Assembly (NCBI RefSeq): GCF_016583565.1
Contig: NZ_NRRF01000014.1
Span: 20,592-84,591, forward strand
DNA from: Thiocystis violacea
GTDB taxonomy: Bacteria; Pseudomonadota; Gammaproteobacteria; Chromatiales; Chromatiaceae
Direction of reading: 5' to 3'
DNA: 64,000 bases
Part shown: positions 57,342 through 64,000 of the stretch, one piece after another
Numbering within the stretch: position 1 is the stretch's first letter
Layout: the number at the start of each line of letters is the position of its first letter
Notes under the pieces: model-generated
Told to the model about the DNA's origin: nothing
The model's database searches: none
Seen by the model: only the letters and a program-made list of their open reading frames with translations
Translations under genes and position numbers: made by a program

Positions 57342-58315
57342 CGGCCTACATCCTGCGTCGCGTGCTCTATGCCATCCCCATTCTGATCGGCGTCAATCTG
57401 ATCACCTTTCTGCTCTTCTTCGTGGTCAACTCGCCCGACGACATGGCGCGTATGCACCTGGGCCAAAAGCGGGTCACCACCGAGGCGATCGAGGGGTGGA
57501 AGGCGGAGCACGGCTACGACAGACCGCTCGTCTACAATCCCGCCGCGCCTGGGTTGGCGAGCCTGACGGACACCATTTTCTTCCAGAAATCGGTCAAACT
57601 CTTTGCCTTCCAGTTCGGCTCCTCGGATGACGGTCGCGATATCGGCTACGACATCTCGCAACGCATGTGGCCAAGCCTTGCGATCGCCGTCCCCGTGCTG
57701 ATCCTTGGGCTTGCCTTCAACATCAGCTACGCCCTCTTCATCGTGTTCTTCAGGGCGACCTATATCGACATCGGCAGTGTGGTGCTCCTGGTGGGCATGC
57801 TGTCGGTCTCGAGCCTCTTCTACATCATCGGCGGCCAGTTCGTCCTCAGCAAGGTCTTCCACCTGGTCCCCATCTCCGGCTACGACCAGGGGCTGGATGC
57901 CTGGAAATTCCTGATCCTGCCGGTCATCGTCGGGGTCGTCGGCGGCATCGGCTCCGGGACGCGCTGGTACCGCACGCTCTTCCTGGAGGAGATCGCCAAG
58001 GACTACGTGCGCACGGCGCGGGCCAAGGGTCTCGGCGAGCGCTTCGTGCTCTTTCGCCATGTGCTGCGCAACGCCCTCATCCCCATCCTGACCGGCGTCG
58101 TCGTGGTGCTGCCGCTGCTCTTCATGGGCAGCCTCATCACCGAGTCCTTTTTCGGCATTCCGGGCTTGGGCAGCTATACCATCGATGCCATCAGCAATCA
58201 GGATTTCGCCATCGTGCGCTCCATGGTCTTCCTGGGGGCCGTGCTCTACATCCTGGGGCTGATTCTGACCGACATTTCCTACACCCTGGTCGATCCACGG
58301 GTCCGGCTGCAATGA
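57338..58315 (+). CDS. ABC transporter permease, OppB/DppB type
   Basis: 325 residues from a GTG overlapping the previous stop (GTGA). N-terminal helix AYILRRVLYAIPILIGVNLITF is the family start; the EAA loop YVRTARAKGLGERFVLFRHVLRNA and C-terminal SFFGIPGLGSYTIDAI fit. About six membrane helices. Forms the channel with the next gene's product. Confidence 0.93.
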   Translation: MTAYILRRVLYAIPILIGVNLITFLLFFVVNSPDDMARMHLGQKRVTTEAIEGWKAEHGYDRPLVYNPAAPGLASLTDTIFFQKSVKLFAFQFGSSDDGRDIGYDISQRMWPSLAIAVPVLILGLAFNISYALFIVFFRATYIDIGSVVLLVGMLSVSSLFYIIGGQFVLSKVFHLVPISGYDQGLDAWKFLILPVIVGVVGGIGSGTRWYRTLFLEEIAKDYVRTARAKGLGERFVLFRHVLRNALIPILTGVVVVLPLLFMGSLITESFFGIPGLGSYTIDAISNQDFAIVRSMVFLGAVLYILGLILTDISYTLVDPRVRLQ

Positions 58316-58328
58316 GGACGCCGACGGC

Positions 58329-59747
58329 ATGCCCTTGATCCCAGTCGTCCTCTGGACCGATGCCCTCGTCTTCGTGCTGTTGGCGCTGGGGGGCGCCTTT
58401 GCGCTCTATGCCTCGCGCCACGAGCATCTGCGTGACCCCTGGCGGCGCGTGGTGCGCTCGCGCGTCGGCGTTGCCACCTTGGTCGTCCTCATGGCCTATG
58501 CGCTCGTCGGCTTCTTGGATACGGTTCATCTGCGACTCAAACAGGGACCACAGCCCGGCGTCGAAGAGACGCGCTATGCCCCCGAGGTACTGAGCCTGCT
58601 GGATCTGGCGCTCGGCGGTCTGCGCGAGCGGCAGGAGAAGACCTACTCGGCGCCCTTCGCGACCCATCTCTACGTCAAAGAGGCGATCGATCAGCCGGAT
58701 GGCCGTGTCGTTCGCGACTATCCCCGGCTGCTCCATGCTGGTGCGCACTTGCAGGATCCGCAACGTCAGCGTGGGCTGGACATCGCCTGGCGCACGCTGG
58801 TCGGCCTGGTCGAAGGACTGATCGCCTGGATCCTTCTCTGCTTCGGCATCTTCTGGCTGCTCGCGCGGCGTTGGGGCGTCGCCCTGTCCGAGGTCAGGCG
58901 CCGCGTGCTCGCGGGCGAGACCCATGTGCCTTGGCGAACGGCCCTGGGGGCCTTGGGAGTGGTCATCCTGCTGGGCTTCGTCGCGGGCGAGCTGGCGCGC
59001 GAGTACCACATCCTTGGCACCGACAAGGTGGGTGAGGACGTCTTCTATCAGACGCTCAAGAGCATTCGCACGGGCCTGCTGATCGGAACCCTGACTACGC
59101 TGGTCATGCTGCCCGCCGCCATCTTGCTCGGCATTGCCGCCGGCTACTTTCGCGGCTGGGTCGATGACCTCATCCAATACCTTTACACCACGCTCAACTC
59201 CATCCCCGGCGTGCTGCTGATCGCGGCCGTGATCCTCATGCTGCAGGTCTACATGAGCAATCACGCCGACGCCTTCGAGAGTCTGGTGGAGCGCGCCGAC
59301 TTGCGCCTGCTCTTTCTCTGCCTGATTCTGGGCGTCACCAGCTGGACTGGGCTCTGCCGCCTGTTGCGCGGGGAGGCGCTCAAGCTGCGCGAGATCGACT
59401 ATGTGCAGGCGGCCCAGTCGCTGGGCGTCGGGCATTTCACCGTGATCGCCCGACACATCCTGCCCAACGTCATGCACATCGTCCTCATTACCCTGGTCTT
59501 GGATTTCAGTGGACTCGTCCTCGCCGAGGCCGTGCTCTCATACGTCAACATCGGTGTCGATCCGACCATGAACAGCTGGGGGAACATGATCAACAGCGCA
59601 CGCCTGGAGCTGGCTCGCGACCCCGTGGTCTGGTGGTCGCTGGCCGCCGCCTTTCTCTTCATGTTCACACTGGTGCTTGCCGCCAATCTCTTCGCCGACG
59701 TGGTGCGCGATGCCTTCGATCCGCGGCTGCGGCAGGCGGGGGCCTGA
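58329..59747 (+). CDS. ABC transporter permease, OppC/DppC type, long form
   Basis: 472 residues, longer than typical OppC (about 300) through an N-terminal helix, a 100-residue periplasmic insert and another helix before the transport core. Core features are GTDKVGEDVFYQTLKSIRTG, the EAA loop YVQAAQSLGVGHFTVIARHILPN and the end VRDAFDPRL. The insert (about 75-150) has no known motif. The heptamer array starts 47 bases after the stop. Confidence 0.92.
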   Translation: MPLIPVVLWTDALVFVLLALGGAFALYASRHEHLRDPWRRVVRSRVGVATLVVLMAYALVGFLDTVHLRLKQGPQPGVEETRYAPEVLSLLDLALGGLRERQEKTYSAPFATHLYVKEAIDQPDGRVVRDYPRLLHAGAHLQDPQRQRGLDIAWRTLVGLVEGLIAWILLCFGIFWLLARRWGVALSEVRRRVLAGETHVPWRTALGALGVVILLGFVAGELAREYHILGTDKVGEDVFYQTLKSIRTGLLIGTLTTLVMLPAAILLGIAAGYFRGWVDDLIQYLYTTLNSIPGVLLIAAVILMLQVYMSNHADAFESLVERADLRLLFLCLILGVTSWTGLCRLLRGEALKLREIDYVQAAQSLGVGHFTVIARHILPNVMHIVLITLVLDFSGLVLAEAVLSYVNIGVDPTMNSWGNMINSARLELARDPVVWWSLAAAFLFMFTLVLAANLFADVVRDAFDPRLRQAGA

Positions 59748-59794
59748 ACGGAGAGCGGCAGTGGACAGATTTCGCGAGCCGCTTCCCACAGCCC

Positions 59795-59934
59795 CAACCT
59801 GACACCTGACACCTGACACCTGACACCTGACACCTGACACCTGACACCTGACACCTGACACCTGACACCTGCCAACTGCCAACTGCCAACTGCCAACTGC
59901 CAACTGCCAACTGCCAACTGCCAACTGAAAACTG
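59795..59934. repeat. Heptanucleotide tandem array, 20 units in two families
   Basis: A 140-base array in strict 7-base phase: one CAACCTG, ten ACACCTG (59802-59871), eight CCAACTG (59872-59927) and one AAAACTG (59928-59934). Both unit types end in CTG, so one block changed into or was joined to the other without a phase break. The array ends four bases before the ATG of the ATPase gene. Seven-base repeats are prone to slip and cannot preserve a reading frame. Confidence 0.97.
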
Positions 59935-59938
59935 CCCC

Positions 59939-61984
59939 ATGCCCCAACCCCTGCTCGAAGTCGAAGGCTTGACCACCCTGCTTGGCGACCCCAATCGGCC
60001 AGCGCGAGCCGTCGATGGGTTGGATTTGCGCATTCAGTCTGGCGAGACCTTTGCCCTGCTGGGCGAGTCGGGCTGCGGCAAGTCCATGACGGCCCTGAGT
60101 CTGATGCGGCTGCTCCCGCCATCCGCGCGGATCACGGCGGGCGCGGTGCATTTCGGATCGAGCGATCTTCTGCGTCTGACCGAGGCGCAGATGCGTCAGG
60201 TGCGCGGCGGGCGGATGGCGATGATCTTTCAGGAGCCGCAGACCTCGCTGAATCCAGTGCTGACGGTCGGGGATCAGATCGCCGAGGCGGTGCGCATTCA
60301 CGAGGGTCGGTCCCGCGCCCAGGTGCCGGCCCGCGTGGTGGAGCTTCTGCGCGCGGTCGGCATTCCCGATCCCGAGCAGCGGGTCAGCGAGTACCCGCAT
60401 CAGCTCTCCGGCGGTATGAAGCAGCGCATCATGATCGCCATGGCATTGGCGGGCGACCCAGAGCTGCTGATCGCGGACGAGCCGACGACAGCCCTGGACG
60501 TGACCATCCAGGCCCAGGTCCTGCGTCTCTTGAAAGATCTGCAGCGCGATACGGGCATGGCCGTGCTCCTCATCACCCACGACCTTGGGGTCGTCGCCGA
60601 GACGGCCGATCGTCTGGCGGTAATGTACGCCGGTCACATCGTCGAGACGGCGACTGCCCTCGACTTCTTCGCCCATCCGGCTCACCCCTACAGCCGCAAG
60701 CTGCTGGAGAGTCTGCCCGGCGCCGAAAAACGCAGCGGCCGGCTCGCGGTGATTCCAGGCCGTGTTCCTCGTCTGGACACCGTTTTCCAGGGCTGCCGGT
60801 TCGCCGATCGTTGTGACGCCGTCATGGACGTCTGTCGGATGCACGCGCCGCGCTGGCTCCAGGTCGCGGAAGGGCAGGGCGTTCGCTGTGCGCTTTGGGA
60901 TACCGACGTGATGGCGGGGATATCCGGCAAGGCGGCGGCAGGGCACAGCCCTTCGGTGTCGCCGCCTGGCCCGGCTGACACAGCCCGCTCCGAGTCGGCC
61001 TCGGCGGTGGACCAGCCCTTGCTGAGCGCCACGGGGCTGCAAGTCCATTTCCCCATTCATCGCGGCGCCCTGCGTCGGGTGGTTGGGCATGTGCGCGCCG
61101 TCGATGGCCTCTCCATGGCGTTGAGCGCCGGGCGCACGCTGGCCCTGGTCGGTGAGTCCGGCTGCGGCAAGACGACCGCCGGCAAAGGCATCCTGCAGCT
61201 CATCGCGCCGACCGGCGGCTCGGTTCGCTATTTGGGCCACGAGCTCATGGGCCTCGGCAATCGGCGGATGCGCCCCTTTCGCAAGGATCTGCAGATCGTC
61301 TTCCAGGATCCCTTCGCCTCCATGAATCCCCGCATGCTGGTGGGCGACATCATCGGCGAGGGGCTCCAGGCACTGGGGATCGAGAAGCGCCGCCCGGCCA
61401 GAATGCGCCGCGTTGCCGAGTTGCTCGAGCTGGTCGGGATGGATCCCGAGGCGGCGAGCCGCTATCCGCATGAGTTCTCCGGCGGCCAGCGCCAACGCAT
61501 CTGCATTGCCCGCGTACTCGCGGTGGAGCCGCGCATCATCGTCTGCGATGAGCCGACGAGTGCCCTCGACGTTTCGGTCCAGGCGCAGATCCTCAATCTC
61601 TTGAAGGATCTCCAGGATCGGCTCGGGCTCGCCTACCTCTTCATCACCCACGACATCTCCGTGGTTGCCTACTTGGCGCACGAGGTCGCCGTGATGTACC
61701 TGGGGCGGGTCGTCGAGCGCGGCCAGGTCGATGAGATCCTGGACGATCCACGCCATCCCTACACGCGGGCGCTGCTCTCCGCCGTTCCCGTGGTGGATCC
61801 CGAGAAACGCCGCAGCGTCATCCGACTGGAGGGCGACATGCCCTCGCCGAGTCATCCGCCTCAAGGGTGCCACTTCCATCCGCGCTGTCGGCAGGCCTTC
61901 GAGACCTGTCGACGCAGCTATCCGGATGAGCTCAGACTGAGCGCGACGCGCTCGGTGCACTGCCACCTGGCGGCCGAGGTCTGA
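59939..61984 (+). CDS. Fused double ABC ATPase of peptide transporter (OppD-OppF/DppDF type)
   Basis: 681 residues with two complete ATPase halves: Walker [12 protein letters not shown] and [11 protein letters not shown], signatures LSGGMKQRI and FSGGQRQRI, Walker [13 protein letters not shown] and [12 protein letters not shown]. Each half ends in the cysteine-rich oligopeptide/dipeptide C-terminal motif. Equivalent to YejF/DppDF fusions. It powers the preceding permeases. The ATG stands directly behind the heptamer array with no Shine-Dalgarno; translation may rely on unusual initiation or on a later start. Confidence 0.93.
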   Translation: MPQPLLEVEGLTTLLGDPNRPARAVDGLDLRIQSGETFALLGESGCGKSMTALSLMRLLPPSARITAGAVHFGSSDLLRLTEAQMRQVRGGRMAMIFQEPQTSLNPVLTVGDQIAEAVRIHEGRSRAQVPARVVELLRAVGIPDPEQRVSEYPHQLSGGMKQRIMIAMALAGDPELLIADEPTTALDVTIQAQVLRLLKDLQRDTGMAVLLITHDLGVVAETADRLAVMYAGHIVETATALDFFAHPAHPYSRKLLESLPGAEKRSGRLAVIPGRVPRLDTVFQGCRFADRCDAVMDVCRMHAPRWLQVAEGQGVRCALWDTDVMAGISGKAAAGHSPSVSPPGPADTARSESASAVDQPLLSATGLQVHFPIHRGALRRVVGHVRAVDGLSMALSAGRTLALVGESGCGKTTAGKGILQLIAPTGGSVRYLGHELMGLGNRRMRPFRKDLQIVFQDPFASMNPRMLVGDIIGEGLQALGIEKRRPARMRRVAELLELVGMDPEAASRYPHEFSGGQRQRICIARVLAVEPRIIVCDEPTSALDVSVQAQILNLLKDLQDRLGLAYLFITHDISVVAYLAHEVAVMYLGRVVERGQVDEILDDPRHPYTRALLSAVPVVDPEKRRSVIRLEGDMPSPSHPPQGCHFHPRCRQAFETCRRSYPDELRLSATRSVHCHLAAEV

Positions 61985-62002
61985 CGCGCAAATCTTTGCG
62001 CG
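61985..62002 (+). terminator. Hairpin right after the transporter operon
   Basis: CGCGCAAA / TTTGCGCG with a 2-base centre (8-bp arms) starts one base after the ATPase stop. No long T-run follows. Possible weak terminator. Confidence 0.45.
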
Positions 62003-62205
62003 CGCGCATGACGAACCGAGTGCCGATCGCTTGCGGCAGGGGATGCCGCTTGGGGGCCGTGCGCCGTTTCGCGAAGCGCTCGTCGGCTCTGCGTGCGTAG
62101 TGCTTGCGCTTTTCCAGACCCCGACGTATGGTTTCGCGACGAAAATCGCGACCGCCTCAATGGGGCGAGCGTCCATTTCAGACGGTCAATGACAACGGCT
62201 TCAGG

Positions 62206-63516
62206 ATGAACAAGGTCAAGAAGATTCTCTGTATCCACCCTGAGCCCGCCGAGCTTCGCATCAGCGCGCTGCTGAATCGACAGGGGATCGCGGTCGATCT
62301 GACTGAGGCCTCGCGTGCGGATGCGATCACAGCGGCACTTGCCCAGCCGCAGTGGTGGGATCTGATCCTGTGCGACGCCGATACCTTCTTCGAGAAGGAT
62401 ATCGCCAGCCGCTTCGACCCCGTGCAGGGCCGCATCGACGCCTCGCTCGTCCTGCTCAAGTCCGCGTCGAGCGGACCGACGCCCGTCGAGGGCTATGGCT
62501 GTGGGGCGGCTGACGTGGTCGATCGCCAGGATGTCGATCACCTGCTCATGGTCTGTGAGCGTGAGATCAAGAACGCCGTTACGCGCAAACAGCTGCGGCA
62601 GCTCAGACACTCCGTCGCCGTCCCGGACGCGGACGGCGGCGTTCACGTCGCGCTCGCAACCATCAAGGATCTCGCCAAGTCCGCGAGTTCGGCGGGCGCC
62701 GGTGCGGCAGGGGAGGATGCCGGCGCGTCCGAGCCCCTGGCGCTGGATCGCATCCGCTCGCTCATCGATGCCGGCGGCTTGGTGCTTGAGTACCAGCCCA
62801 TCATCTCCTTCAAGGCCAACGAAGAGCATCGCAACATGTTCGAGACCTTGGTCCGCTTGAAGGACGAGTCCGGACGCATGCTGCTGCCCGACTCCTTCCT
62901 GCCGATCGCCGCCACCGCGGGCTGGATGCCGAGGATCGATTTGTGGATCTGCCGTCAGGCGATCGCCGTGCTCGAGCAGATGCAGGCGGGCGGTGCGCGC
63001 GATGCGACCCTGTTCGTCAATCTCGCGAACGAGACGCTGCGTTCCGAACAGCAGGTTCGCGCGATCGGCGCCTTCGTCACCGCCGCGCATCTTGCGCCGG
63101 GTTCCATCGTCGTCGAGGTCCGCAAGTCCGCCTTTCTGGAGGCGGCCGAGGGTCTCAACCGCTTGGCCTCCATGCTCCAAGTCAAGCGTCATGGTTTGCT
63201 GGTCGAAGATCCAAAACTCGACGACTGCGAGTTCTTGGAGGCGCGTCGCGGTCTGATCACTCACGTCAAACTCTCGCGCGCGACGACGCAGGGATTGGTC
63301 GAGGGAAGCGCCTCGCAGCTCGCACTCAACAATTTCGTGCGTTGCGCGCACAAAGAGGGCATGCGCGTCATTGCGCTGGCTGTCGAGAGCGCGGATCTTC
63401 TGCCCATCCTGTTCGCCGCGGGCGTGAACGCCATCCAGGGCAATTTCACCAGCATGCCGAACCAAGAGCTGATGTATCCGAGTGTGAGGATGATCGACTC
63501 TGGCCTTTTCGGTTAG
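62206..63516 (+). CDS. Degenerate EAL-domain protein with N-terminal receiver-like domain
   Basis: 436 residues from ATG 62206 (MNKVKKILCIHPEPAELR). The frame is open from 62104, so the start is uncertain. Residues 1-125 look like a response-regulator fold (DLILCDADTFFEKD in place of the phospho-Asp loop). Residues 185-420 form an EAL domain: LEYQPII, then ETLVR (213-217) instead of EALLR, VNLANE, VEVRKS, VEDPK (333-337) instead of DDFG, VKLSR, AVES and QGNF. The metal-binding loop is lost, so phosphodiesterase activity is unlikely; such proteins (as FimX) often act as c-di-GMP receptors (inference). No GGDEF domain. Confidence 0.85.
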   Translation: MNKVKKILCIHPEPAELRISALLNRQGIAVDLTEASRADAITAALAQPQWWDLILCDADTFFEKDIASRFDPVQGRIDASLVLLKSASSGPTPVEGYGCGAADVVDRQDVDHLLMVCEREIKNAVTRKQLRQLRHSVAVPDADGGVHVALATIKDLAKSASSAGAGAAGEDAGASEPLALDRIRSLIDAGGLVLEYQPIISFKANEEHRNMFETLVRLKDESGRMLLPDSFLPIAATAGWMPRIDLWICRQAIAVLEQMQAGGARDATLFVNLANETLRSEQQVRAIGAFVTAAHLAPGSIVVEVRKSAFLEAAEGLNRLASMLQVKRHGLLVEDPKLDDCEFLEARRGLITHVKLSRATTQGLVEGSASQLALNNFVRCAHKEGMRVIALAVESADLLPILFAAGVNAIQGNFTSMPNQELMYPSVRMIDSGLFG

Positions 63517-63859
63517 GTGCCGACCCCGTTCAAGCACGCGAGCGCCGAGCGACCTTGGTGCGCTACATGGAATAGGCGCTTTCGCGTCGCAATGGCGCGA
63601 CTGACACCTGGCGGCCCGGCTGGGTCGAGCGCGTAGGATGGGCAAAGCCCGCGCGATGCGCCTCGTTCGGAGCGCCGAGGGACGACGGGCGTGCCCATCA
63701 TCCCAGCGCAGTGCCTTGCAGGATGGGCACGTCCGCCCAGCGTCGAGGTTAGGCTCAAGCTCCGAGCGCGGACTTTGCCCCTCCTACCGCCCCGCGCCTT
63801 TTTGGGCGTCGATCATCCTTCGGTTGCGCCAGGCAAAGCCTGGAAGGAGAGGAAGATAG
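63517..63859. other. Intergenic region with an inverted-repeat element
   Basis: About 340 bases with no supported gene. Most is taken by an imperfect inverted-repeat element (63633-63788) described separately; the rest shows nothing I can name. Confidence 0.5.
63633..63788. repeat. Inverted-repeat element (GTAGGATGGGCAAAG type)
   Basis: Outer arms GTAGGATGGGCAAAGCCCGC (63633-63652) and GCGCGGACTTTGCCC plus CTCCTAC (63767-63788) are near reverse complements. Inside are a second pair, GCGTGCCCATCATCC and GGATGGGCACGTCC. Palindromes built on GTAGGATGGGC...GCCCATCCTAC are widespread dispersed elements in proteobacteria, so this is likely a MITE- or REP-type repeat. Confidence 0.65.
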
Positions 63860-64000
63860 CGAACGGATAAGCGAATCGGAAACTCCTTGTTGCGGCCCAC
63901 CGGGTGAAAGTCCCGAGCCGGTAAGGATTGGCCATCCACCGGAACCGAGTGTGGCGTGGTGCGGGAGTGATCCCGCCTGCGAAGCGAACACAGGGGGCGT
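63860..64000 (+). ncRNA. Possible 5' part of a group II intron or other structured RNA (runs off the window)
   Basis: From about 63885 the sequence has motifs common in domain I of bacterial group II introns: ACTCCTTGTTGCGG, CCGGGTGAAAGTCCCG, CCGGTAAGGATTGGCCATCC, CGAGTGTGGCGTGG and ACAGGGGGCGT at the edge. A perfect stem GCGGGA / TCCCGC closes a GTGA (GNRA) tetraloop (63961-63976 region). The maturase gene would lie right of the window. The exact 5' splice site cannot be set. Confidence 0.45.

Noticed and set aside
59795..59934. CRISPR array
   Set aside because: Units are only 7 bases with no spacers and no cas gene nearby.
59399..62176. Minus-strand open frame of 925 codons, with repeats like VGSWQLA and VSGVRCQ
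   Set aside because: The peptide repeats come from translating the heptamer array; the rest is antisense to the permease and ATPase genes.

Overview
The window looks like chromosomal DNA of a purple sulfur bacterium (Gammaproteobacteria, probably Chromatiaceae). The evidence is the high GC content, a sulfur globule envelope protein gene, the gammaproteobacterial order tig-clpP-clpX-lon-hupB-tRNA-ppiD, a membrane-bound uptake NiFe hydrogenase of hydrogenase-2 type, an oxygen-independent HemN and an IscR regulator. The family assignment is inferred from gene content; no 16S rRNA gene is present.

Layout. 1-3.7 kb: end of a hybA-hybB-hybC-hybD hydrogenase operon. 3.7-9 kb: a hypothetical gene, ppsR, a sulfur globule protein gene, a decayed small gene and a secreted beta-propeller protein. 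9-15.5 kb: a three-gene extracytoplasmic cassette (cytochrome b-like membrane domain fused to a pentaheme c domain and TPRs; an FG-GAP/CRTAC1 protein; a secreted TPR protein). 15.5-25.5 kb: an accessory stretch with small ORF remnants, a secreted protein with a Bacteroidetes-like C-terminal motif, a patatin/beta-barrel protein, a DUF2235 hydrolase, a STAS-like protein, a K+ channel gene with a stop codon in its selectivity filter, and a membrane J-domain protein. 25.6-37.5 kb: housekeeping genes (PilZ, pgm, htpG, adk, a thioredoxin, DUF1249, iscR with its operator, prmB, hemN, an acyl-CoA ligase). 37.6-46.7 kb: the protein quality-control cluster tig-clpP-clpX-lon-hupB, tRNA-Val, tRNA-Asp and ppiD. 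46.9-55 kb: a redox cluster with an NfnA-NfnB-zinc ribbon-rubrerythrin fusion, etfB, etfA, an acyl-CoA dehydrogenase and convergent fabI. 55-62 kb: a peptide-type ABC transporter with a 20-unit heptanucleotide array directly in front of its fused ATPase gene. 62-64 kb: a degenerate EAL protein, an inverted-repeat element, and what looks like the 5' end of a structured RNA, possibly a group II intron, running off the window.

How the genes fit together: the hydrogenase, the b/c cytochrome cassette and the Nfn-ETF-acyl-CoA dehydrogenase cluster all concern electron flow between quinone, NAD(P)H, ferredoxin and the periplasm, as expected for an anaerobic phototrophic sulfur oxidiser. The most interesting items are the 9-15.5 kb cassette, the Nfn-rubrerythrin fusion beside ETF, the TAC-to-TAA-type interruption in the K+ channel filter, and the heptamer array that occupies the position of the ATPase ribosome binding site.
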